A stretch of DNA of 64,000 bases, taken from contig NW_006763297.1 of the NCBI RefSeq assembly GCF_000218685.1, forward strand, positions 1,392,249-1,456,248, in the 5' to 3' direction. Positions 10,728 through 22,521 of this stretch are shown here, piece after piece. This DNA comes from Serpula lacrymans var. lacrymans S7.9 (Eukaryota > Basidiomycota > Agaricomycetes > Boletales > Serpulaceae). How positions within the stretch are numbered: the first letter of the stretch is position 1; every line of letters starts with the position of its first letter. The translations under genes and the position numbers were made by a program. Below the pieces are notes generated by a model that was not told the DNA's origin, searched no databases, and saw nothing but the letters and a program-made list of their open reading frames with translations.

Positions 10728-12526
10728 TCAAGCGAGAGCAACAGTGTAACCCAACGTGTACTCACGAGCACCCGACGAACTCTTGCTTTGACCAGCAGAA
10801 GGGAGGATGGGCTCCTGCATGGATCTGGAGATAGGCATGGCACGGATGTCTGCATTCACAGGTACGTCACGAGACACGGGGAGTGGGGGGTGGCGATTGA
10901 TGTTCCCGTGGGGAGTCGTGTCAATCGCCAATGTGGGGCGAGGCGCATGAGAAAGGGCAGGAAGCTGAGCCCGCGATACTATACCTTGCTGTATCTGGTG
11001 TGCAAGAGACTGGTGTGCGTGGTGTTGCATCATATATTCATTCCTGAATTTGTCAAAGAGATATTCTTTGGTATATTTTTGCAATGTCTAGAAACCACGT
11101 TGAGAACACACATGTCTATATATGGTAAAAAAAAATAACATACCTCCATGTGGTGAAAGATGGCCGCTCGAAGGGGCAGAAAATCGCTGTGCATCGAGTC
11201 CAAGACGTCCATAGATCCCCATCGATAGCTACGGATGAACTTGCCCCTGTGAATTTTAGAGGTGGAAGGCTGGTTAGAGGAAGGATTGTATTGCTGGATG
11301 AGCTCGTGGCGTGACAGGGGCACCCTAGCCACTCCATCGCTGTGAGAATAAATATCGGGAGAAATGAGCGCGTATGGCAGTCGCAGGAAGGAGGGCGTAG
11401 CAGGCGAGGTGGGAGGCGAGGGATGGCCAGAGGGAGAGGATCCGTTGGGATGAGAGCCGTATCCGTTGGCGAGTTCACCTTTTAGAGGATGGACAGAGTT
11501 TTCGGGGGCATCCCTTCGATGCTGGTACTGGGGGTGTGTGTCCATATCAAAGATACCGAAGCCAATCCCGGCTTCGGCGAGGTCTCTGCGGACGGCCATT
11601 TTGACAGCGGCTAGACGGTCGTTAGTCAACGTGTCTGCGCGGGCTATGACGGGTAACACGTTTACTCTGGCTGAGAGACGACGGATGGTGCTGATTTCAG
11701 CTGGAGGGAGGGTGGGACGACATAAAAGGGGATTTGTAGTGACTGGTGGTTCGAGAATGACAGGTTCTGGTTCTGGCTGGGAAAAGCTGTTAGTACGGGC
11801 TCGTGGGACGAGCGGGGCAGGCGGTCCAGGTACAGATGGAGGGACTATAACGTCTGGATCCAAGAAATAGATGCACCTGGTCCGTGGGTCAGTTTGAGAT
11901 GACGACGACAATCAAGCGCCCGTCTTGACTACGCACAAATGGATATGGTGGTCGCCAGTCTGAGCCTTCCACTCCTGAGCAAAAAGAGGAGAGTGAGGAT
12001 ATGAGAGCGAGATGGAGGAATGAAGGAGGGGGAGAGATGGACATACGTCTTCTATGCCCTCTGCAAATCTAGAGTCTACATGCCTGAGGATCTCCAAGAC
12101 GAGTCTCTCGGAGGAGGGATCATCTTCAAAGTCGAGGGAGGGGGTGTCGACGAGGGTGAGGGTGAGCCTGTGGTTTGGATGGTTCTGGTCGATGTCGTTG
12201 TCGATATTGATGGATGCGGTGCGTATGTGGGAGGTGTGTCCGCTTGAGCCCTGGACGAATTTTGCGACGGAGGCGAGCTGGTCTTTTGTTGCGGCGGGGG
12301 AGATGATGCTTGTGTCGAGGAGGAGACGGAGAAAGGAAGTTTTACCGGACCTTTTGCCAGCGACCATGAGGGTGTACCCGCTGGGTGTTCCGTTGGAGAC
12401 ATCGTGGCCGCTGAGGGGGGTGTTGAGGCCGTTGAGGAAATGGATGTGGTTGTTGTTTGCGAGGTTGAGGAGGAGTGCTGAGCGGTCGTCGTCGTCGCGT
12501 TTGAGGGTGTGGTCGGTGTTGTCCAT
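10728..12526 (-). CDS. Divergent septin-like GTPase (copy 2)
   Basis: Exons 12526-12047, 11974-11937, 11876-11144 and 11087 onward. If the last exon is read through to the TGA at 10730-10728 the product is 536 aa. If the donor at 10766/10765 is used, it continues into the zinc-cluster exons. Septin landmarks appear in order: P-loop 'MVAGKRSGKTS', G3 changed to 'DTPS', 'HLCIYFLDPDV', 'SARVNVLPVIARADTLT' with ARAD, 'LPYALISPD', and the unique element 'YRWGSMDVLDSMHSDF'. The segment 'TLQKYTKEYLFDKFRNEY' aligns with the end of copy 1. Replacement of the G3 glycine by serine suggests weakened or absent GTP hydrolysis, which is inference. Strong similarity and shared intron positions with copy 1 mark it as a paralogue. 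Confidence 0.8.
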
Positions 12527-12833
12527 GGAGGGGGGGGGAGCGGGATGGACGGACGGGGGAACAGAACGAGGGTGGCCCGCGAGGCAAGCGCGGGGATGAT
12601 AAACAGACACGGAGCCGAGTCTCTCTTACTCCCACCGAGCCAATCGGGTCTTTATTTTATTATCGCAATTACTAGGCTCTACAGAACTGACATTGGAAAC
12701 AAAGAACATAACTGACATGGAACTCGAAACATACACAGAACACACAGAACATTCACAGAAAACACAGAACAACCGCCGTGGCAACCGTACGTAACCCGCT
12801 CAACCTGCCTCCTCGCCGTGCCACACGACGTCC

Positions 12834-14995
12834 TCACTCCCCCTCCTCCTCGTCCCCCTCCTCCTCGCTCTCCCCTCGCTCGCCTATCGTCGAGAACAGC
12901 ATCGGCCCCATCGCTGCACCAGAGCGGTGGCTCGCACTCGGTCGCGGCGTGTACTCAGGGGGCTGCTCTGTCCGCAGCTCTCCAAACGGACGCACGTTCG
13001 CCGGCACATCGAGCTCAGGTGCAAACGCCTTGTGTTCCTCCCACTCCGTCGAGCTCACCCCCCTCTCCGCCATTTTCGGACGCGTCCCCTCCCCCTTCTT
13101 CGCACGACTCCCCTTCGGAGCCTTGCCAGGCCCACGCCGTCGGATGTAGTCCTTGTACACACACTCCAGATTCCGTGTCTTGCAGCTCGAGCACGGCGTG
13201 TTCGTATCGCACTTGAGCTTCCGTGCTGCCTCCCAACCGTCAATCAACCCTTATCATAATGTACTGCAGACTCACCTCGGCAGAAATTACACGCCAGGTA
13301 CGCCTTACGTGCTACCTTTTTGGGCCGCTCCTCGTCCCCTTCAGACTCGGCATCTCGCTTCCCCTTCTTCTTCCGCCCACTTCCCTGTCTTGATGATCCT
13401 GGCACAGCTGCTTTTGGTTCTGGCTGGACATCATCCCGCAGTGCCTGTGGGTCCATCGTCGGCGGGACAGGAAGAAACACTCCAAGATCATCCCGGTCGA
13501 AACTCTGCAGCACCTCACTCAGGGGCGGAAGCGTGTTCGAACTCGACGCATAACTCGCAGGGAATGCAGCCCCCTGACGGATCGCATTCCACGACTCACT
13601 CTCACCCACGCTGTCCGTAGAGCATGACGGGTACGACCGCGGACGGGGTTGCGCCAGCGGTGGCAGCTCTGGCAGTCGATACGGCGTGCCATATTGCCGT
13701 CGAGGCTCTAAATACGCTACTTTCAAAAAACGTTAATATCATCATCCACTCTCTGTCTTTCACCATCACTCACGCGGGACAGGACTCTCCCGTACAGTCG
13801 TCGAATCCGTCACGGCCCTTCCGCCCTCCTCGCCCTCTGCCTCTCTTTCTCTGTATAGCGACCGAGTATCGGGGATCGACCGAGAATGTGTGCCCGACGC
13901 GTATTCATCGTATCCCAACCTCGGCCTTCTCGTCACTGGACTCGAAGATCTCTGATTGGACAGTGACGAGCTCCGACTCCACCTCCCCTCCCCCCCCTCC
14001 ACATCCGCACTCGCCTTCGCACGAGAATGTATAGCCGACAACGTCAACGGCACCGGCGTGCCCGACTGTCCTGGCGGACGGTACGAGTAGGGCGTCGCAT
14101 GAGGGGGAGACGACATGTCCCCGAGCTCTTCACCCTCTGCGCCCGTTCTCGCGCGAGAGTGCAGCGGTAACGGCGTGCCCGACTGTCCTGGCGGGCGATA
14201 CGAGTAGGGCGTCGCATGCGGGGGCGGTGAAATATAGCTAGCACTAGCACCACCGTACCCTTGCGGCGCCCGCGTGCCAGGCTCATAATGCTGCTGCCCG
14301 TGCCCGCCCGCACCCCGAGCAGCGTGGCTAAAACCATGGAGAATGGAAGAAGAGGAGGATGACAAGGATGACGAGGATGACGGCTCTGCTGTGTACTGAT
14401 ACTGATACTGATCGTTCGCTCGCCTAGATCTCGACGCAGCCGAAGGGTGCGGGTGCGTGTGGTCAAGCATCATCTGGTACCTCCCCCCACCGCCCCCACT
14501 CTCCCTGTGCTGCTGGATCACAGGCACAGGCAGAACCACCCGATCCTCACGCCTCGAGGCCGACACCGACGCTGAGGACTCGAAATCAAACACGGCCGGT
14601 CCAAACCTCGGCGGCGACGGCGACGGCGCGAACGGGAGCTGATCGCTGTGGAGAGACGGGTTGTCCGTACGGTAGTGTGGGGCTCCTAGCTGCTGATCGT
14701 GCTGTGGTTCTTGTCTTTGTGCTTCTCGTCTTTGTGGTACTTGTCCTTGTCCTTGCACTTGGCCTTGGCCTTGATGCTCGAGAGGGCCGGTGTAGAGGAG
14801 GTGTTGGAGGGTGCTGGGGAGGGAGCTGCTCGTTCGGCGGGTGGGGAGGTCGTCGTCGTCGTCGGGACCATGATCGTTGTGGCTCTGCTGTTGTTGTCTT
14901 TGTTGTTGTGGGTGTTGGTGGGGGTGTGGGTGTGGATGTAGTTGTGGACGTTGGTGTGGATGATGCTGATATTCATCCTCATTCGGGCTTGCCAT
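12834..14995 (-). CDS. Zn2Cys6 transcription factor with long His/Pro/Gln-rich N-terminus
   Basis: Exons 14995-13774, 13716-13276 and 13225-12834 give 684 aa. The ATG opens 'MASPNEDEYQHHPHQRPQLH', leading into a long low-complexity region of His, Pro, Gln and Ser typical of activation domains. The single binuclear zinc cluster lies near the C-terminus and is split by an intron after 'ACNFCR', continuing 'ARKLKCDTNTPCSSCKTRNL' and then the basic 'YIRRRGPGKAPKGSRAKKGE'. The intron sits at the same codon as in both clusters of the neighbouring gene, which supports common descent. The tail is acidic, ending in Glu/Asp runs. No middle homology region is seen. Its target genes cannot be inferred from sequence, although physical pairing with a septin-like gene suggests a shared regulatory context. 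Confidence 0.85.
14054..14223 (-). repeat. 117-bp in-frame tandem duplication inside the transcription factor gene
   Basis: Two nearly identical stretches begin at 14054 and 14171 on the plus strand, 117 bp (39 codons) apart. Each encodes the peptide 'PPHATPYSYRPPGQSGTP'. The remainder of each unit is more diverged. The duplication keeps the frame and enlarges the disordered N-terminal region. Confidence 0.8.
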
Positions 14996-17064
14996 TATCT
15001 TGCACTCGCACCTCCGTCGATCTTTCGTAACTTCCTAAATCCTATATCCTAATCCTAATTACCTCGCTTCTCGCTTCCCTATTACCAAGCAGATCCAGTC
15101 GAGCTTATCGTCTCGTCTCAAACACACACACACACACACACTGGACACAAACGTTAAAGGCAAGCTCTAAGAGGGGGGCAGAAAGGGGATGAAATGGAAC
15201 GCAGCACACATGGGAGGGGGGAGCTGATATACTCCCCTGTAGGACGTATGATCGCGTCTGTCTGCGTGCGGGTGGGGTGGTTGGACGGGAGCAAGAGCAG
15301 GAGCGAGAGCAAGAATGGAGGCAATTTTTTTCTTCCCTTGCTTACTTTCTTTCCTTTCCTTTCCTGCGCTTTCGTCGAAAATCGGGAGTTCATACATGAA
15401 ATGGATCCATTCGACCCCCCAAGTCTTTTTGCCGGGATCCCCTCGCAGATCGCCCAGATTTCCGGAAGGGGAGTGAAACTGAGAGAGGGGGGGACGCGGC
15501 GGGAAGTGTAGAGGCAAAGGGGGCGGAGGGGGGGTATTGCCAGTGCAACCCCCGTAGCGGATGTTTTTCCTTTTTTTTTTTTCCCGGTTTGTGCTAATAG
15601 ATTTATTTTTTTTGGGAAAAGAGGGGGGGAACTGGTTTTTTTTTTTTTGGGATCTGGAAACGAACGGACGGAAACAATTTTATTTTTGGTGGGTCGAAAA
15701 AAAATAATGATGTGGCGATACGAACGGGATCGCCACCCCTTCCCTTCCTTGCCCGCCATTCGACAAAGGAGAGGGGGACTAACGATCATTCAACATCACT
15801 TACCAGCACGTATTGCGGACAAATACCATATACTACATCATGGCGACCATATCGCTTTTGTATTTGTTTTGTCGCCATTGGGTCCAATATTCTGGCTTGG
15901 AGATGGGCGGAGACGGACAGACGGACGGACGGAGACGCGTTTCTATCTAGCCAACCTATATCATATGCACCACACACACACCCGGTACTAGATTTTTGCG
16001 ACATTTTTTCAAAAGAGGGGTGCCCCTTTTTTAGAAAATTATATATGAAAAAACATTTTGATTGGATTGCTTTATGCACTTGTTAGTCTGGAATATCTCC
16101 GCTGGATCGAGGACTTGTCAAGCATTGCTGCTACTGTCGGACTGCCAGTCTGTTGTCAATGTGGAGGGTCTTGTGCTGTTTCGTGTGAGCCCCTCGTTGC
16201 AGTGCTCAGCTGCTCAGCCTCAAATACGACATCATCATACTTCATATTCATACTTTAACCGTTAGAGTCAGACTAGCTTATTTTTTTAGTTAATACAAAA
16301 GTGAAACACGATCGCCGGGAGAGAATCTTCCACTGCCGCATCGCAAAGGTTATATGTGATGACTATGATATGATGATGGATGATTGAGTACATTCTTTGC
16401 AATCTGATGGGCGGCACAGGGCAGCGGGCCTTGTGTCGTGCCTTCCCTGGAATCGCTTCCGGATATGTCGCGTATGGACCTGTCGAATGGTAACGTCCCC
16501 TCCATAGTCTAAACGCCTGCTTGCGATGACGAGAAGGCGAGTGAGTTTGGGTCTGTCAGCCCTGACACGACGTTTGACGAGCATGGTGGACTGGTAGGGA
16601 TAAGTTGCTTTGAGTGTTTGTGTCATGTCGCTGTGGTCATAATATAGTTTATATTTCTGCGATACGGGATCACATGAACACATTTAGGCGCGGATACTGA
16701 TCTAGCCAGCCCGCTTTCGAATTCGAATCCGTCGTCCATTTGAGCCCTTTCTCCACAAAAAAAAAAAGCCCATGGAGACAAAGCAAAAAAGGAACTGCAA
16801 GTTCCGTCCTGCAAACCTTCCGTTGCTATCACATGCACAAGTGCCGTATCACTGCATCGCAGACTTTGCGAGGTTGCAATGTATTGACGCTCGTTCTTAC
16901 TTTTTATTTATTTATTACCGAAATGGACAGTTCCGAAGGGCTTCTTGGATAACGGCATCGACGGCCCACTCCGGATTATATAAGCAATTGCCCCAATTAG
17001 GCATCCCCAACTGCAAGTTTTTCTTTTTCCTGTTCAAGTCCGAGTCACGGTTTTCTTGCCAGGA
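14996..17064. other. 2.1-kb divergent intergenic region
   Basis: Separates the Zn2Cys6 gene (minus) from ILV3 (plus). It includes an (AC)10 microsatellite at 15122-15141, T and G homopolymer runs around 15560-15710, and an ACGG-type short repeat near 15912-15932. Open frames at 15154-15789 and 16363-16683 (minus) are long only because of low-complexity or Arg-rich composition and show no domain. It is best read as promoter and leader sequence for both genes. Confidence 0.5.
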
Positions 17065-19456
17065 ATGCAATCATCAAGGCTCATCACAAAGTCCTCCAGG
17101 CGTTCCATCGCAGGTTCTTCCAGGTCGTTCTGGTCAACTAGCACGAGATGCGACGACAAACCTGTCATGAATCGCTATAGCAAGACAGTCACCCAGCCCA
17201 AGGCTCAGGGTGCAAGTCAGGTGGGTCCGCCCATTTCCCCTTTTCCTGCTCATGGGGGAATGCATCTTGATTCTGACGGTGCCGTAGGCTATGCTTTATG
17301 CCACTGAAGGTATCAAGAGCGACGATGATTTCAACAAGGCTATGGTGGGCGTAGCTAGCGTTTGGTGAGTCACGACGTGGTGTTTTCGGCCGAACATGCA
17401 TAGCTCACGAACGTAGGTACGAGGGTAACCCGTAAGCACACTCATATTCGCACACCAGCCTCTCCTTCAATAGCTACCTCTCAGATGTAATCGTCATCTC
17501 CTTGGCTTGGGACAAGAAATCAAGGGCTCCCTCTACGAAGCCGACTTGATAGGCTACCAATTCGGTACAGTAGGCGTTAGCGATGGTATCAGTATGGGTA
17601 CACGGGGAATGTCATACTCCCTACAGTCGCGAGACTTGATTGCAGATCAGGTCGAGACAGCCGCCGGTGGTCACTGGCTAGACGGCATGGTCGTAGTCCC
17701 CGGATGCGACAAAAACATGCCTGGTGTTCTAATGGCGCGTATGTACATTTCGTGTTGTTTATTATTATCATCATCAATTGTGGCATTACTTAATATTATG
17801 TATATCACAGTTGGGCGATTGAACCGACCAGGGCTGATGGTGTACGGTGGTACTATCCGAGCAGGTTCATGTGGTGGGATGCCCCAGCTCGACCTCGTCT
17901 CAGCTTTCCAAGCGTATGGAAAATACCTGCAAGATGGCAAGACGGTGCAGGCTGAGAGAGAGCGGTACGATACCGTCCGACACGCCTGCCCCGGACCTGG
18001 TGCTTGTGGAGGCGTAAGCTTGCATCACTCCCTCACCGATAAATGCACTCATCCATTCTGCAGATGTACACCGCAAATACGATGGCCAGTTCTGCAGAGG
18101 CGTTGGGCATGACGCTCCCGGGTTCTTCGTCGTTCCCAGCTGAATCTCAAGAAAAGCACGATGAGTGTAAAGCTGTAGGAAGCGCCATGCGCCATCTCCT
18201 TGAAAAGAACATCCTTCCTCGAGACATTATGACGCGTTCTGCATTTGAGAATGCGATGGTACGTGTCTGATGTGGACTGGAAGGCGTGTATTTCATGGAT
18301 TCTTTGACAGGTCTTGGTCATGATCCTGGGTGGCTCTACGAACGCCGTGCTACATTTGATTGCTATGGCTCATTCTGTGGGCATAAAATTGGACCTCGAC
18401 GACTTTGCTCGTGTATCAGAACGCACGCCTTTCCTGGCTGATATCAAGCCAAGTGGGAAGTATGTAATGGAGGATGTTTACAAACTAGGTGGTATACCCA
18501 GTAAGTCACCCAGTGCTTTATCCCCAAAGCTTCGTTTTAACTGTGCCCTCCGTGTGTTTGTAGAGATTCTTCACTTCCTTCTCAAAAACAAAATGATCGA
18601 CGGCGACAACATGACTGTGACGGGCAAAACATTGGGTGAAAACCTCGAACGATGGACGCACCAGTACGGCGAACTTTCTCCTAGCCAAGATGTCATCCGA
18701 CCATTGGATAAGCCCATCAAGGAGACCGGCCATTTACGGTAACGTCCCAAACAAAACCTTATTCTTCATGACGGCTTGATGAAAGATCCGTCGCACAGCA
18801 TTTTGCGGGGAAATCTGGCGCCTGGAGGTGCTGTTGCGAAGATCACGGGCAAGGAAGGCCTTGAATTTACTGGTAAAGCGCGCGCTTTTGACACGGAGGA
18901 CGATTTTGTCGAGGCTGTAGAGAGTGGCTCCATTAAGCAGGGCGAGAAGACGGTCGTTGTCTTGCGGTACCTTGGTCCGAAAGGTGGTCCTGGTAAGCAC
19001 TCATCATTGATGAGATGAAAAAGATATTTCACGGGGTAATGTAGGTATGCCCGAGATGCTGAAGCCGACTAGTCTAATTATGGGTGCTGGATTGGGTCAA
19101 GACGTTGCTTGTCTCACTGATGGGAGATTCAGCGGAGGGTCTGTTCATTTTTTCATTCTGTGCTTTCTGATCCGTATTTTCTAACGAGCTCCCGTAAATA
19201 TAGCTCCCATGGATTCTGCATAGGACACGTCGTACCTGAAGCTCAGGTTGGTGGGCCGATTGCACTCGTCCAGGATGGTGACATAATATCCGTTGACGCT
19301 GTTGCAAACTCGATCGAGCTGCATATTACCCCGGAAGAGATGGAGCGCCGCAAAAATGCATGGGTTGCACCTCCTTTGAAAGTGCAGCAGGGAACTCTTT
19401 ACAAGTACGTGAAGACGGTGCAGGATGCTAGCCATGGATGTATTACAGATGCATGA
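17065..19456 (+). CDS. ILV3: Dihydroxy-acid dehydratase, mitochondrial
   Basis: Catalyses the third step of valine, isoleucine and leucine synthesis: dehydration of 2,3-dihydroxy acids to 2-keto acids, in the mitochondrial matrix, using an Fe-S cluster and Mg2+. Eleven exons (17065-17220, 17288-17364, 17417-17431, 17485-17738, 17811-18013, 18064-18258, 18311-18500, 18564-18738, 18799-18992, 19045-19138, 19204-19456) sum to 601 aa. The N-terminus is Ser/Arg-rich, a typical transit peptide. Three Cys positions expected as cluster ligands are present: 'CNRH' (Cys84), 'PGCDKNMPG' (Cys157) and 'CPGPGACGG' (about Cys232). The C-terminal signatures 'DGRFSGG' and '[13 protein letters not shown]' are intact. 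Exon 3 is only 15 nt. The enzyme looks complete and functional. Confidence 0.96.
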
Positions 19457-19592
19457 TGTCGATGCGAGTCAACTCTGTCGATACCCTCCCCCCAGAAAAA
19501 AGAAAAAGTACATAGGAGTACTGAGTACTACTACTTCTATCGGAACAACATAATCTAAATTGCTGGAATTTTTGATGCTATGGAAATGAGGG

Positions 19593-21581
19593 CTATGATC
19601 TCGTGGATTTGACCTTGCGCTTTTTTTCTGCTTTAGGAATCTTATTTTTCCTTTTTTCTTTAGCCTCAGCTTTGACAGCTTTCTTGCGCTCCTATTCCAA
19701 ATTCGGTTTGAGTTCTGTGACTGCTATGTTTTACAGTTGACGTACCTTTTTGGCTTCACGGTCCTCGTGCCGATGCCCTCGGGGTTTTCGTGCGGTATGA
19801 TCGTCAGCGTCCGCCTCCTCGCTATCTTCATCGTCATCTTCATTTGAATCTTCCTCTGACTCTGATCCCTCGTCCTCACCAACGCGCAACTTGTCAACCG
19901 CTGCAGATGCCGAGTCAACCAAGCCTATCGTATCTGCGTAAATAAGAGCATTGCCCCCTCCGCATGCCAGAACGTCCACGTCTCGTTCTGGGTCATACAC
20001 CTGGTCCAGTGTGCGAGGAATATATGATTTGAGGAAGACGTTATCGTCTTGGGCGGAGGTTGTGTGGGTCTCTTCACTATCTTCATTAACCCTATCCGAT
20101 GCCGCTGATTCGATGTCTGCTTCGGATAACCACCGCGACAGAACAGCCTCCTCGTCCTCGTCTTGGCCCCCCGCTTCTATCAATTTCTCTTTTATAACAA
20201 ACTCAAAACATCTCCTAATTCCGAGACATTTAACTCCATAACGACCAAAGAATTCTTCGATGTTCTTGATATCGCTCCGCAAGAAATCGAAAGCGGAGGG
20301 ATGGTCATGCTCTACACTCTGCGAGACGTCGATGATGTAGAGATGGGAGTTGTGATAAAGGATGTTGTACTCGGATAGGTCGGCGTGAACGAGTTTGCAC
20401 TGGTGGAACATGCGCCTGACCTTGAGGATGAGTTCTGTGTAGAGCGCAGGATATTCCGAGGCTGGTATGTCAGCATCCTTAAGTCGAGGAGATGCCCTAC
20501 AGGATGATGCAATGGATGAGAGGCTTGTATATCTAGGAATGTGGAATCCACGTACCAACCCTGCTTGTCTCCTAGAAATGTCATGACAAGAACATTTTCT
20601 CGCACCTCGAGTGGCTCCGGGCAGTGGATACCGGCAGCTACCAACCGCTTCAAGTTGCGCATCTCCTTCTCCGCCCACAATCTCACCATCTTGCGTGGAT
20701 TGCGACGGCTATAGCCCCTCCTAAATCTGTATTCTCCTGTCACGTAACGATCGCGATCTTTGAAGACGAGAATGGAGGTTTTGTAGATCTTGAGCGCGAG
20801 ATGAGATGATTCGGGGGTAGACGCGTGATACACATTTGCCTTGAGACTAGTTCAGATCATTGAGATGGCGGATGTGAGACATTAGATTTTACCTCCTTCC
20901 CTGTGCTCACACAGCCATTGACTTCTTGGATGAGACCCCGTCCGATCATCTTGAATAGGATGATCCGCGTGCGAGGGTCAAGCACTTGCTCCGAGGTAGC
21001 TCTATCTGACTTGTCCTTGGCATTGGCGTACGAACTTGGTCCTTTCCTGTTCACGCCGACACCCATCACATACGGTTGATCAATTTTGGCGATGCGGGAT
21101 GAGTATTTTGCGAGGGCCGTTAGCTGATCTGTGGTCCTGTCTCTTTTCTGAGTGCTCGTGCCCGTCTTTTTGGGGTGGTTGACGGCCGGAAGGGTGGCGA
21201 CGACCGTGCTACGGTTGATTGAGGAAGTAACGCCTTGAGCGTTCCCAGAGCGTACTGCGACATGCTGTCTGATGCGGTTAAACTGTTTTGTAAAATCTGC
21301 CCAGTAGTCGAGTTTTGAGGTGCTGCTTGGTGGAGTGATATGAAAGGAGGCTAACCTCGTTCTGCAATCTCCCAATCTTCGTTCTCAGCCGTATCATCCT
21401 CGTAATCGTCCCCACTCAACTGATCCTCGTCCTCGTCCTCAGAGCTATCTTCTGACCATTCTAGCAAAGCCTCGTCGTCTATGAATGGACCTTCTGGCCT
21501 CGTATCGGTCGCAGGGTTGCTTTGATTTGTAGCTGGCGCATCTTCAAACTGACCCTCTACGATGTTATCGTTGATAGACAT
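19593..21581 (-). CDS. RIO1: RIO1 atypical serine kinase
   Basis: Acts in late maturation of the 40S ribosomal subunit (18S rRNA processing and factor release). Exons 21581-21356, 21296-20893, 20839-20556, 20496-19746 and 19691-19593 give 587 aa. The N-terminus is acidic. The kinase core contains the flexible P-loop 'STGKEANVYHA', the catalytic Lys in '[20 protein letters not shown]', the RIO1 helix '[20 protein letters not shown]', the catalytic loop '[12 protein letters not shown]' and the metal-binding '[14 protein letters not shown]'. The C-terminus is a long acidic stretch followed by a Lys-rich tail ending in the last small exon, which could serve as a nuclear or nucleolar signal. All key residues are present. 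The length is close to that of fungal orthologues. Confidence 0.96.
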
Positions 21582-21800
21582 GTCCAAGGAAAAATTTACA
21601 AACTTTCAATTTTTCAAAGCTGCAATCTGTTTTCATAGATCGCGATTTACGAAAGCTCGATAATTAGAGGTCACGTGATGCAAGAAATTAACTCAGACTC
21701 GACTGCAATCGTGTCTGTGCGGCAACGACTCGGACGCCACCTCAATCAATTCGTTTTCTAACAGTTTCTAAATATTTGCGTCAGCTTCAACAGCGCCGAA

Positions 21801-22521
21801 ATGGAACGTATGAGCGAACTGAGAAAAAGGATACCTTTCAAGATGGCCTCAGATTCGACCAGTGAAAGCGACGAACGTGTTATATTGGATGAACAAGGTG
21901 AGTACCCATTTTTCTTGACCTTGCTCCTTTGGTTTACTCATTTACCGTGTTATACTATGATATTAGAACAGGAAGAGGTGATACAACGACTTAAAGATGA
22001 AAACTCTACTTGGAACCAACGCCACCGGATACTCTTGCAAGCAATGCTTGGGCTCTCTTGTCTACTGTACGTCGAACCTTTAGTATACTTTATGTCAGTT
22101 TCGACTGACTGTGTCATATTGTTGCAGTGAAATTATATATCTCATAAATCCTGAGTCGAACCCGATCTCGTCTGCTATACCATCCACTTCTTCGGAGCAA
22201 GACCATCCGCTGCCATTTACTTCTCTACTCACTGTTCTCGCCTTACTACTCCATCTTAATCTGGCCCTCTTGATATCCCCATCTAAAACTATCTCCGATG
22301 CTGCACCATTTCTCCCCATCTCGTTTTTCTATGTTTTTATTTGTTCAGCCGTCCCTCCCTTTCTGTGCATACTGACCGGTAGAACATGGCAAATGACTGT
22401 GTGGTGGAGCGTCACAGGAACAATGTCATGGGTCGTGTACAGTGTACGAAGGATGATCGATCAGGCCGATGAAAGTCTTGTAGCGCTGGAGAAAATGAAA
22501 TATGCTTCAGCGGGCGCTTGA
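21801..22521 (+). CDS. Small membrane protein of unknown function
   Basis: Not recognised. Exons 21801-21897, 21967-22066 and 22128-22521 encode 196 aa. The first 60 or so residues are charged, with a short helical stretch around 'EQEEVIQRLKDE'. Three hydrophobic segments follow: 'LLTVLALLLHLNLALLI', 'FLPISFFYVFICSAVPPFLC' and 'MTVWWSVTGTMSWVVYSV'. The protein ends 'DESLVALEKMKYASAGA'. It is probably a three-span endomembrane protein. It starts 220 bp from the divergently transcribed RIO1 gene, so the two may share a promoter. No signal peptide is evident. Confidence 0.65.

Noticed and set aside
10728..10855. Possible independent start of the zinc-cluster gene at 10855
   Set aside because: The frame upstream of the cluster there reads the septin exon out of phase and gives an implausible peptide; the spliced junction is better supported.
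12054..12599. 181-codon plus-strand open frame
   Set aside because: Antisense to exon 1 of septin-like copy 2, whose P-loop on the other strand is unambiguous.
12778..13216. Two overlapping plus-strand frames
   Set aside because: Antisense to the zinc-cluster exon of the regulator; Pro/Ser/Arg runs with no domain.
15154..15789. 211-codon minus-strand frame
   Set aside because: Length comes from homopolymer runs (poly-Lys, poly-Leu, poly-Ser); no domain, no homologous feel, and it lies in a promoter region.
16363..16683. Arg-rich minus-strand frame of about 100 codons
   Set aside because: No recognisable domain, no conserved splice pattern; could be a small gene but nothing supports it.
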